Below are positions 12,334 to 23,069 of a DNA stretch of 64,000 bases, piece by piece (position 1 is the first letter of the stretch; the number at the start of each line of letters is the position of its first letter). The translations under genes and the position numbers were made by a program. Below the pieces are notes generated by a model. It saw nothing but the letters and a program-made list of their open reading frames with translations. It was not told where the DNA came from and made no database searches. This DNA comes from Marchantia polymorpha subsp. ruderalis (lineage: Eukaryota; Streptophyta; Marchantiopsida; Marchantiales; Marchantiaceae), in contig AP031356.1 of the NCBI GenBank assembly GCA_037833965.1, positions 21,226,501-21,290,500 on the forward strand, in the 5' to 3' direction.

Positions 12334-13345
12334 TAAGCCTCGGCAAGGAAAGGTAGCCCTAAAAGAATACCCGGTAAAAAGGTTAAAAGTAGGGGTAAAA
12401 TTTAGAGGTTTGGATACAGGTAAGGGGTAATGTAAAGGTAGTGCTGATCAGATTATCCGGTAATTACCAGTAACGCTCGTACCCGCCAAAACCAAAAACG
12501 CGGACCCTCTCAAAATTACTGAGAATGTAATTCTGCAGATTCTCCTTGAATACGGTAACAACAGTCGACTTGGTATTGGTTTTTTTCTTTTGTTGGTTCG
12601 AATTTTGAGTCAGGATGTTTTGCCTTTGCCGTGGCTTTACTCCAATAGGTTTTACCTATTACCTTGGGTTTATGTTAGTAAAACGAAATAAGTAATTTCA
12701 TCTACGGAACTTCACGTTCCCTAAACCACAAAGACCGGAATAAGAAACTGGCAAGTCTTTACTCGTTTGTGCGTGTCCTCTAACTCGGGAGAAAGAGATG
12801 CACGAAGGCTTTGCATACCGGTGACGTTCTTTCTACAGATGGCTGAAAAAAATTCATCTTTCTACCCGCAGAAGTCTATCATTGCCGGTGCATCCATAAT
12901 ACCAATTTTGTCAAAAGTATATGACTCTTTGCTTCTTCAGTACAAAGACGTACTCATCCAGAAAACAACAATGCAAGTTTAAGCAAAATGGTTAATTCCC
13001 ACCTCAATCGATGTTCTGCATAATCTCCTAAAAATCTACTGAATGCACAAAGTGTAGATAAGGAGTTAAAGGTTAAGCTCTTGCACATGACGGCCTCCCA
13101 CACAAATGATATGGAGAGTTTCCATTCATCACGGAATTGGAATCCTCCATATAATTCCGTGTATGGAGTACAAAAAAAAATGAAATGTTTGATAAGCTTT
13201 TTAATGGCAAATTGAATTTTGCCTAAACCCTAAACCACAGTACCAGGTAACCAGGTAATTACCCGAGGTAAAGGTAGATAGTAATGTTGCGAGTAATGTA
13301 AAAACCCATGCCTTACCCTGTAATCTTTTACCTTGTCGAGGCTTA
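12334..13345. mobile_element. Non-autonomous hAT-like transposon, unit 1 copy
   Basis: 1012 bp. Terminal inverted repeats TAAGCCTCGGCAAGG (left) and CCTTGTCGAGGCTTA (right) match at 14 of 15 positions. They are flanked by a perfect 8-bp duplication CTTAGGAG (12326-12333 and 13346-13353). An 8-bp duplication is the hAT signature. Subterminal GGTAATTACC- and AAGGTAG-like motifs recur near both ends. No transposase ORF, so it would need a partner in trans. Confidence 0.85.
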
Positions 13346-13353
13346 CTTAGGAG

Positions 13354-14306
13354 ACTACTCTACAATTAGATATGAATTCATGATGAAGAGGTATTTTTAC
13401 CTAACGGTATTTGTAAATCAACAATCTAGTTCCTCGGAGGTGAAAATGGACCGGTCCGATCGGTACTATGGTTCAGCTATCCGAACTCTCAAGAAGAACC
13501 CGCAGAGGTTTGTGACGTTCCCGCGAAGTGGTGGGCACCAGCTGAAAGGATCCTCCTCATAAGAGAAGTTCTCGTGTCCATATGCTAGTGCTGTGGAAAG
13601 AAGATGGCAGCTGCTGCAATCATGAAAGCAAGTAGCCTCATGTCTCTGAAACACTCCACTAGAACTTCACAACATGCGCTAGCTAGTTTGGCCGAGTCAC
13701 ACCTCCGGGACGAAAAAACAAATCCCCTGTTAGAGATGGTTACGAGTGTCATGGACCCTCACGATATTAATCGTATTTCTTTCACGGGGTTCCTATGGAG
13801 TAGCCAGTGTCGCCTCGGTATTGCACTGCTTCCTTGGTCGGCGCAGCCCACCCTCCTCCTCGCGGGGACCAAGATTATATAAACAGGATTTATAACACGT
13901 AACAAAATCATCAAATCCACCGATGTGGAGAAGTCTGGAATTGTTTGCCGGGATGACGGAGTTGCCAAGTTGCGTGGTCTAACGAACACACTGAATTAGA
14001 AATCTGCGCTTTCCTGAGTGACTCTAGTTAAAGGTTATTTTACCTACATACTTTATTCATATGATTGAGATTCAAGAAATTGAATTTTTCAATAAGTATG
14101 AAAGAATGAATGAAATCCCATGATTTATGTTCCATTCAAGTTATCCATAAAATTTACTTTACAAAGGCACTTTATCCTCAATTGACTATATCTCTTGTAC
14201 ACCGCCAGAAACCCTGGTTAAGGAACCGAAGAAAAAACACAATACTCCTGGATACTTAGAAAGCTTTTTTCTCTCTTATCTAAATTGAATAGCTACATTC
14301 TTGTGC
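13354..14306. other. Low-gene stretch around the U2 fragment
   Basis: Apart from the U2-derived piece at 13742-13850 I see no gene. It is collinear with 37047-38972 in unit 2, which has an extra 0.95-kb block at 37356-38303. Confidence 0.6.
13742..13850 (+). pseudogene. 5'-truncated U2 snRNA copy, unit 1
   Basis: Matches the 3' half of the U2 snRNA at 37590-37786 from stem-loop IIb (ACGAGtGTCATgGACCCTC) through the Sm-site region and the loop IV segment TATTGCACT...CGGCGCAGCCCA. The 5' half with the branch-point-recognition sequence is absent. Stem III has also lost about 20 bp. Not expected to make a working snRNA. Confidence 0.8.
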
Positions 14307-15176
14307 ATGCTGACCAATTCCATCGAGAAAGCGTTGCAGATTGAACAACACAAGAACTGGATTTTAACAAAACTGCAAAGTCTACTTGACGTCAAGTATG
14401 GAAAGGGCAGTGATAAATAATATATTCTCTAATATCCAAAGCCTCTTAATCTCGGTGGAAAAACGATGTATCTTTCTATCCTACATATGGACTATTTTTG
14501 AAATTCGAACTGAACTATGTTAGCAGGTTCTGGATCTTGAGAGAGCAAATCTGTATATGCAGGCATGGTGCAAGAGAAGTAACAGCCTGGAAAAAGTAAC
14601 TCAGTAGAAAAGTATTTATGATCCTTATATTTAATTCGGGCTTAGCGCTGAAACTTTGTCGAGAGATAATTAATTTTCAACGAAGCTCGCTCGTTCCGGA
14701 AAAGTGGCAATTACAAGCTGGAACCGTCTGAATACAAGAAGAAGTTCATGGATCGAGTTGGAAAATACTGGGGACCTCGTACAGCAAGTTTCATGCAACA
14801 GAGAATAACTGGATCCGAGCAAGTGGGTCATGCGTTGTGCACCTCATCATGTCTTCCTGGATCATTCGCAGTGCAGTTTCGCCTCCAAAGTCCTCGAACC
14901 GATTGTCGTACTCATGAGTGTAGAGAATCCACTGGAGCGACGACCTCTGCATCGCTCGCTCTGTATCGAGAAAGAAAACTCGCTCCCGTCTGAAGACATC
15001 GTAATTGACGAGGGAACCTTTACACCGAAGGAAATGTTCTCATGGTTGACTTGTACTCTTGCATGACTTATGACCCTCGAGAAGTTGGCTCGAAGCTGAA
15101 CCAGTTTGCGCTCATCAATTGGGACGTCGCACACCGTATCGCCCATGCGTACACTCACTGTACAACTGAGATGTAA
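14307..15176 (+). pseudogene. Decayed multi-exon gene of unknown identity, unit 1
   Basis: Coding-like pieces follow one another on the plus strand. The first, from the ATG at 14307 to about 14393, contains SIEKALQIEQHKNW. The next, 14528-14598, is LDLERANLYMQAWCKRSN after an AG acceptor. The third starts near 14717 (KKKFMDRVGKYWGPRTASF) and runs to about 15010, and the last ends near 15176 (NQFALINWDVAHRIAHAY). The frame is lost at an extra C near 14817 and again near 15020. I do not recognise the protein. Differences from unit 2 in the last piece include several silent third-position changes, consistent with past coding. Confidence 0.4.
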
Positions 15177-15377
15177 TGCTCTGAGGAGCCCATCCGTATA
15201 TATGTTCAAACTTACATGGTATGTCATACGAGACGAAACTGTGCACACTTTTTCGTTCCAGCAGTTTTTGCGGATTATTGAGTTCACACTTTAAGACAGA
15301 ATCGTAAAAAGTTGGATGCCTTAAAACCGAAATGTGCTGAAAGGAGGTGCAGCGAGAAATTCGTTTCTGTGACAGTA

Positions 15378-15456
15378 TGAATATGGGTTCCATCATGGTG
15401 CATGATGGACCCATATTCAGACGAAACCACCCATGATTCATGGGTGGTTTCGTCTG
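15378..15456. repeat. Two adjacent near-perfect hairpins, unit 1
   Basis: Hairpin A: arms 15378-15397 and 15401-15419, 19 bp paired with one bulged T. Hairpin B: arms 15418-15436 and 15438-15456, 19 bp perfect with a one-base loop. Together they could form a double stem in RNA or a cruciform in DNA. Both are kept in unit 2 at 40043-40118. Confidence 0.85.
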
Positions 15457-15564
15457 TACAAATCTTATGACATCGGCTTGGAAATAGCAAATAATCACGA
15501 AGATACGCATGAAATGTAGTCTAGTGACTGATTACAGCGTTATCGCTTTCCCGCTTTGTGAGCA

Positions 15565-15607
15565 GTGTCAAATGGCTCGGCTGAGGAGCTAACGAGCCAT
15601 TTGACAC
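15565..15607. repeat. Hairpin with 15-bp perfect arms, unit 1
   Basis: GTGTCAAATGGCTCG at 15565-15579 and its exact reverse complement at 15593-15607, with a 13-bp loop. Kept in unit 2 at 40230-40272 with a nearly identical loop. Confidence 0.85.
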
Positions 15608-15839
15608 GAGCACAAGCAGAATCAGTGAGAATGATTTGGACGCCAGATCCATTTACAGGCTTCGAGCAGATAATTTGTCCCTTAAGTTGTTTCTGGAACG
15701 ATGAAAGTGCCATGTAGAGTTGCTTCGCTTCTGGCGAAATTGGGTGCACATTCATGACACAGATAATGTAATAAGTGCAGTCGTTGTGAATTTTGGATGG
15801 CCAAGAATCACCATCATCTCTCTCTCTCCCTCTCTCAGA

Positions 15840-17005
15840 GAGTATCAGTCGAAGAGCTCATGATGCCGCTGCCTGTATCTGATCTGACGAGAGAAGAGTC
15901 GAGGCTGTGCGCTGTGGATCTGTTCTCACGGTTCGTCCAGAATCCATCTCTTCGTACTTGGGATCCAGGACGGACGCTCTCAGATAAATACACCATGCTT
16001 TGAGGAAAAGAGTGATTGATGTGTGCATAGGAGCCATTCTATAATTCTTGATGAGGTTTTAAGGCCAGGACAAAGAGCTAATGAAGAGCATCTCCGAAGT
16101 ACTTAGTGAAAATACAGCCGGTTCTTTGTGATATACGGATACGTATGCCCCAAGAATATCTCTATATTAGACCGTGTCACACTTGTACAGCAAAATTATA
16201 TAAACTAAAATAATCTACTTGTCCACTAGGGATGATTTTTAATTTTTGTTATCCTACTTGAAACTATGATTTTCAAGGAACTTAAGCACATTCCTAAGTG
16301 ATATGAGATACATCCGATAGAAACTAAAATTTGTATCATAAGTGACATTGTGAAAATGATATCACAATCAAACAAATCAAGAATAATGCTCTTCCCAAAA
16401 TTGCTAATAATTAACTTCATTCATTAATTAACTTCAACTAACCAGCCGCTCACTTTTTTAAATATCGAGACGTACACTAGAGAAAATGACTTTTCAGGGC
16501 GAGGACTTGGGAGGCTGGCTACGCCCGTTACTACAAGCAAATATATACTTATAAAGATATTTCTGTTAATAATTTCAACTGCTTGTGTTCATGATCCAAA
16601 AAACATCATATATAACAACCAAACAGATCTTCTTCTCGTTAACGCCAAATTACCTCCAACCAAAGTTTTATGACAACCAGATTCATTCAGCTGTATTTGT
16701 TTTTGGTTGATTTTAACTAAAAGTCCAGGATAATATTTTTCTTTTGGCATGACCATGGGCCTGTCTTCTTTTACTATCTGATATCACACATCATACAACA
16801 ATGAAGTTGCAATTTTCTATGGATAATCCACTAGTATCATCTTATCAAGGATATCAAAACTTATGGGAGCATCGACCATGAGACCCATCGGTGAAAATTT
16901 GTCAAGAATGGGAAGTTTGTGACAAAACTTTATCCAAAGATGCCTCTAGTCCTCCTCCCGCCCTCGTGATAAAGGCCGACCAACTGTAGTTAACTGATCT
17001 CCATG
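15840..17005. other. Unit 1-specific segment
   Basis: About 1.17 kb that has no match in unit 2, where 40500-40830 stands in its place. It starts with a coding-like stretch after an AG at 15838 (DLTREESRLCAVDLFSRF, ends TGA at 16001-16003) that I do not recognise; the rest is AT-rich. Confidence 0.6.
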
Positions 17006-18444
17006 TAAACGAGTTGCGTCTCCTCGACGTCTCAGAGAAGGTGTGTCTTTAATTTTAGATGACTGGGTGATCATGTGGCCTGATATCCACAGGACCACGA
17101 CAAAGCATCCATCCAAAACTATTCATCTCCAAGTATCCAAGATATAAGATTCTGGATCACCGGATAACCCATCATCATTAGCCCGTGACAGCAAAATTAC
17201 ATGTAAACTGCAAATGTAGATGCAAATCCACCATGAAAACTTGTCTTGCACTCATGTAGACATGACTGGAGACAGACATGTCAGCACGCCACGAGAGGGT
17301 ACTGCCGGTACTCTCCACCACATATGGCGATTGATGCCCAGGCCTAATACAGACGTAGAGAAGAAATCCAGGACAGTCGCCGGCTCGAAGGACGGCTGCT
17401 CATTGCGTATGCATCTGCAAAGAGTTACCAGACGTTATCTCACGTTACCAGGGACGGCTTCAGAGAGTTCTTCACAGACACGGCATCATGTACCATTCAA
17501 CAGTGCTGTCGTCGGGAGGTTTCACCGTGGCCTTTACTTTTACACGAGCCATAGCAGTGATCACAGTTACCTCGATCGACGATGTTGCCCTATATATTCC
17601 AGCTTTGTAGTCTGCCTTGTCCGCTTGTGTGACTCGGTGGACGAAAGAGACACCAAAAGTTCACGTCAATCGACGCACCCTGATGAGATCATGTCGAATG
17701 ATTACGGTTCGCAAGCAGTATGATTTTGTCCGATTGGAGGTTTCGAAAGGAGGAAAATCTCACCTCTCAGATCCGGACAAACGAAAAGCCATAGGCCTCT
17801 GTCAACTCATTGGTTAATGCTGTTGCTTGCAATCTTAGGATACAGTATTCTCGATGTTTGTCCGGATCATTCGACTTCCGGATGACTGAAAGCTCTTGAC
17901 AGTGGACTCAGCCTTCGGATGAGAATTCTCGAGACCGTGTAGAGGTCGATCGAGTCAGCGATGGTATCTACATGTTCTAGACGAGCAGACCGGCGTCCAC
18001 TTGTCTGCAGACATTTCCCATGCCTCCGGAATGCAGGTCCACCTCCGAATGTTTTGTCTCACTTCACTCTACGATGTGAGCGGAGATGTTTCTCGGGAGA
18101 AACTGAGGCTTGCAACGTCATCTCTCTCCAAGGAAGAAGGAAGGATTGCAACATTCCTTGTGACCTAAGTACAGGATCCATCGATCCTTTGATCGCAATG
18201 TTGACGACCAAACATATTTGCTAAGACGTAGTGTAGTTCACAAGTTTGGATGGAAGGCAGTATGTACACAATGCAACTTTTGCTGGTCGTCGCTGAAGCA
18301 CTAAATACGCCCGACTCAGCATGACAATTAAAATATTGATGCAAAGAGAGCCCATGAATGCGTGTGAGAGCTGACGGAGACACTCTATGTGTGTTGTATC
18401 CATTAAATCAACTTGGAATAAGTATTGCAGTTAGGCCCTAACTG
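17006..18444. other. Low-copy stretch shared by both units, no gene recognised
   Basis: Collinear with about 40830-42330. The 167-codon open frame at 17220-17723 is not kept intact in unit 2 (frame lost near 41310 by a deletion). A minus-strand segment near 17565-17640 (ADKADYKAGIYRATSSIE, then GTAACT) looks coding-like but cannot be extended into a gene model. Confidence 0.45.
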
Positions 18445-18487
18445 TATCAAGCACAGTACCCTACCTGTTAGGGTACTGTGCTTGATA
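18445..18487. repeat. Hairpin with 19-bp perfect arms at the edge of the AT-rich block
   Basis: Arms 18445-18463 (TATCAAGCACAGTACCCTA) and 18469-18487, five-base loop. Directly before it lies a smaller palindrome CAGTTAGG-C-CCTAACTG. The unit 2 counterpart near 42330-42375 has mismatches and has lost part of the right arm. Confidence 0.85.
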
Positions 18488-18489
18488 TA

Positions 18490-21060
18490 TATTTATGCTT
18501 GTATGATAAAATACTGTGCTTCTATATTTATGTTATTTTGAAGAGATAAATGCATAATATCATATCATCTATTACAAAGATATTTTAAGAATTCATCTAA
18601 TTAATAATTTCAAAATTTCATCAAATCTAATTTCTAAACAAATATCTATATTATATTATATCGAGATTCTTTTTAGAATTAGACATAATATTAATTCTAA
18701 AATTTTTTTTTCTAAACGAATTCAAAAGGAAGACTATAAGCCTTCTTTATGGGAAGATTAAGAAAGTAAATATCATAAAAAAAAATTAAAAGATTTAAAT
18801 ATTTAGAATTGATATCATTGAAGTATCACTTATAATCTTGCTTGAAAGATATTTGGATGTAAAAGAAAACACAAGTACTTTATGAGTTGCATAGAGACAC
18901 ATATGTCACACAATACATGAAAAAAATTTTCCTCATCATACTCATAAAGTGTATTTAGAGGATGAAAGAAATATATGAAAGCTTCAAAATATAAGGATTG
19001 TAAAACAAGCTGATAGAATCTAAAGATAACATAAATGAAATTGATTTGAATTAACCTCTTTACAGCTTCATTTTTGAAAACAAATTATTTTTTTTATATT
19101 AGAGATTTTTACATGTAAAGATATCTGGATCCAAGTTTTACATCTTCATCATCAAGTGCATTAAAGAAATTCCTTTTTTTTTAATAAAGCTATATTCTAT
19201 CCTAATTATTGACTAGCTTATTGTAAACAGCGTGAAATTATTTGTATAGATGAAAATGAAACATAGTAACCAGAAATTAAAAAATATATATAATTTTTAT
19301 TTCAGAGTAACATCCATTCAGATCAAATTAGAAAAAATTTAAACAAAAAATTAATTACAGTAAATTTTACATTTCTCTCAACAAAGACTGTCAATTATAT
19401 TGGATAGCTTGTGTTTTTGGATGTTTGTGAAAAATAGATTTTTCATGAATTCTATTTCACATCTTGTATTCACATTGATGTCCCCAGATAAATCCAAAAT
19501 TTTATTTCAAGCCAATTTTCTTTACAAATTTTGATGTATATTTTTAAAGTTTTTTTGTATACATACATTCAATTTATTATGCTTAATGATTGAAAATATT
19601 CAACATCAAGAGAGTGGACTTTAAGTTTTAAGATAAGACTTTAAATTGAAAAATACTTATCTACTTGCTACATTTTATTATTAGTTTCGATGTTTTTGAA
19701 AAAAAAATTGATAGCACAAAAATTAATCGTTGAATTAGCTTTGTAATATCAATTGCAATATCATAATTCCGACATTTTTGTATTGAATATAATGCATTAA
19801 AATAACATCCAAATGAGAATTTATATAAAAAAGCTTTCATGTATAAAATTTAGAGAAATTATTATAAAATTAATGCTTTGATCAATTGCATGATGTTAAT
19901 TTATTCAATATTCAGTCTATTTTTAAAAAAATTATTGAAAAACGCAAAATCATATATGAAAATACCACATAATTTTGTAAATTAAAATTTGAATCTACAC
20001 ATGATGATAATTTGTTTTTTAATTAAGAAGAATGGAATGAATATTAACTTTATTTTATTTATCAAAATTTATTTTGAAATTTATTCTAACAAGAAAACCG
20101 TATATCAAGATTAAAATCTAATGTGACATCAAATGAAATGAATGTGCAAAATTTTTATTTTAAAAAAGCATGTATAAAAAATGAAACTTTAACTTAAAAA
20201 TATGAAATATTATAAATGATAATTTATTTAAATATTTGAAAATGATTTTTTATGAAAATTTTTTAGTATAAAAATAAATCAACAAGAATTTCAAATTCTT
20301 CAAAGTTATACTTGATTTTAATTGAATTAAAACAATGTGAATAGTACAAAAATATATTACTGATGTTTTTATATAAATAATATTGAAATTTGAAATGGAA
20401 TAGTCAATATTGTAAACATGTGATATGAAAAAAAAATCGAATATCAAATTCCAAATTTTAAATCCATGGAATGATGATTTGAGAGTTAATTTTGATTTTT
20501 CAAAAACACATCAAAATTATGAAATTTAAAACAAAAACTTCCTGAGAGAGAAAATGTTTTAATTGTATATGAAGTTGAAGTGAGAATGAACGGAGTAATG
20601 GCAGGATAATGAGAACTTTGCATGATGAAATGCAAGTTTTGTGAAATACTCAAATGAATTAGGGTGACATTTAATGAAATTATGAAGTAGAGAATTCATT
20701 CAAGAATTTTGAGGAACAGTATATAGCGAGGTGTTTTGGTCTTTGGATTGGAGCTATATTCATGCCACGCACCATGTTTGTGAACTGGTAATGTTTACTG
20801 TGTCATTTGAAAGTGGCATGCCCACAATCTAGGTAGCTATATTCTTAGTACTCACATCACACATACATACACAAGAAATTGTATGGATGATGGTGAAATA
20901 CTTCCAGAAGTCTTTAAACATTCTATCCATAGATATTTCATCTTCTTTATTCTTGTCTCATCTTCTCATCATATTTCTCTTATTCCAGTCTTACAATACT
21001 TGAGTTGTGTAATGTTTGTTCAATGAAGAATTTATTCAATGTACCCAAGATTTGCCAACA
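18490..21060. other. Strongly AT-rich block, unit 1
   Basis: About 2.5 kb of very AT-rich, gene-free sequence with many short A/T runs. It is collinear with unit 2 (about 42375-48430), where a copia element splits it. Base composition changes sharply at both sides. It could be old decayed transposon DNA; nothing recognisable remains. Confidence 0.6.
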
Positions 21061-22340
21061 AACGTGAACAAGATTCAAAAAACTGACCAGTGATACCAGA
21101 TCACTTAAAACGCTAAACGCAACCACTACTTGGGGTAAATCTAATCCCTAGAGCTTCATGACACGAGAAAGCCAGAGACTGAATGTGTCTCCGATTCTCT
21201 ATGCCATGGGCTGTGTCTACTCCCAGACGGTGGCCCCGATCGTCCCCATTTAGCCTCACATCATGTTCGTGAGGGACCGCGAGGAATCAACCACAACAAC
21301 ACGGAAACGAGATAAAGGGATTTCGAACGGACGCTCACCTCATCAGTCCATCGATCTGACCTTCCTCTGGGCCTCTCTCCCTGCCCCAGTCTCTCCCTCT
21401 TTGTCCACCAGATCTTCCTCTGGGCCTCTCTCCCTGCCCCAGTATATCTCTCCTTGCCCACCAGTCCGACCTTGAACCGGCTGCGACGCCGACCGGTGGC
21501 ATTCAGGTCTCGTGAAGCAAGCAGCTCCGTTCGACGTCTGACCAAACGGACCATCGATGGCTGGATGGACGGATGGATGAAGTTTCAGACCTCGTCCGGT
21601 TTCCTCGACCGGTAAGCGTCTCATGCGTAAGGTTGGAGGCACAATTTCAAAGCGCATGCCAAGGGCCGAGGGCAGGGCATGCCTAATTCGCATTCTTCCA
21701 TATAAGTCATGCTCGTATGCACGAACAAATTTATACGTATCTTACAGAGTATTTTAGAGGTTTTCCTCGTAATACTGATGTATTTACACGTACAATCATC
21801 TTCTGATACGTCAATGTACGTATGTTAATACGGGCATGCCGGTTGCATAGGCATACCTCGGAAATCTTTGTTTTTTGATGTGTTCACCGTAAGAATGTTC
21901 GACTCGGGCGGAGCTGGACTTTGCTAACGTTGGACGATGGACTAGGAGCAACGCCGTGTTCTGTTTCACGGCGTCTTGTTTTTTTCCTAGCTCGAGCGCA
22001 TCGATCGATGATCGGTGGGAGTTGTGGGCCTTGCTTAGTGCAGATTATGTCAGGACAGAAACAGCACGCCAAGGCTAGTGCGTTATGCATGACGTGGGAT
22101 CGCTCGCAAGAGTATCTCATATTAACTACTTGAGTCATCATTTCCTTTGAATAAACATATTGTATAATCCAGAAATTGTAAGCTCCATTGTTAACAAGGT
22201 ATACCATTTTCTTGGATCTGATGTTAAAATAAAAAAATAAAAAAATGTATTTTGAAATCTATAATATTACAAAAACAACAAATGATACCATACATGTTAG
22301 AGCAACAAGATTAGATTATGATTCTTCAAGTGCTCTCTAA
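21061..22340. other. GC-richer stretch, no gene recognised
   Basis: Collinear with about 48430-50150. Contains a 53-bp direct repeat (21361-21413, then 21414-21466, each starting CTTCCTCTGGGCC) that is single in unit 2. Open frames here are not supported by the comparison of the two units. Confidence 0.5.
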
Positions 22341-23069
22341 GTTAAACCTTCCAATAGTGACATATATTGGTACTTAGGTTTTACGCCACTATTGCGAGGT
22401 GTCACTCACAAGAGTAAAGTGAATATAACCTTCTAATAGTAATATACATTGGTGTTAAAATTGGATGTCATTGTTGGGAGATGCATAATTTTAATATAAC
22501 CTCCTAATAGTAACATACATTGGTGTTGGGGTTAGATGTCACTATTGGGAGATGTCAAATATATAAAAAAAATTCATAGATTTCTTATCCTGCATTGCAT
22601 CAATCCTAAGACTTTCTATAAGTGTGTTGTTTGGTTTCAAAATGGCCTTCATTTGCACATCTGTATTGTTAACATGGACATTATAATTACATTTGAATTT
22701 AGATTAATACACACAAATCTGAGCGAAACAATCAATAATGATATATGTAGCAAATTATGTGTTTAGGGTTAAACCCTAAATCCTTACTTAAATCCAGAAA
22801 GTGTGAATTGTTGAGATATAACTTTTAATATACTTATGATACATTTTTTTAAATCTCATAACTATGTATTGTGATAATGATAGGAGTTTTTACTTTGAAA
22901 TTACATTTGAAATTATCAATATTGTATAATATTATGTCATTATTGGGAATAATGACGTACCAATTTTATTGTGTAAATTTACAAGTTAGAACCTAATGGT
23001 TATGGGATTTTATGTTACTAACGAGAGTATGTCACTCATGAGAGTTGTGACACTATTGGGAGGTTTAAC
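22341..23069. mobile_element. MITE-like element private to unit 1
   Basis: About 730 bp inserted relative to unit 2, whose empty site lies near 50147-50155. Ends are inverted repeats: GTTAAACCTTCCAATAGTGACA at left against GTTAAACCTCCCAATAGTGTCA (reverse complement of the right end). A 7-bp imperfect flanking duplication CTCTCTA/CTCTGTA is visible. The left part holds about three tandem 70-bp units that each repeat the terminal inverted repeats. No ORF for a transposase. Confidence 0.75.

Larger units (their letters stand above)
15177..15839. other. Hairpin-rich stretch without a recognised gene
   Basis: Contains three hairpins and a TC-rich tract (about 15815-15838). An open minus-strand frame at 15540-15755 exists in both units. 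It differs at about ten residues, nearly all replacement changes, so I do not call it a gene. In this unit a further open stretch continues at 15836-16003. Confidence 0.5.

Noticed and set aside
13225-13240. CCTAAACCCTAAACC, telomere-like
   Set aside because: Only two repeat units inside the hAT-like element; no telomeric array.
14862-15287. 141-codon minus-strand ORF, open in both units (also 39527-39952)
   Set aside because: Nearly all base differences between units change the residue, so it shows no purifying selection. It lies opposite the plus-strand coding-like exons and is probably a shadow.
17220-17723. 167-codon plus-strand ORF
   Set aside because: The frame is not kept in unit 2 (a deletion near 41310 shifts it), no domain is recognisable and composition looks noncoding.
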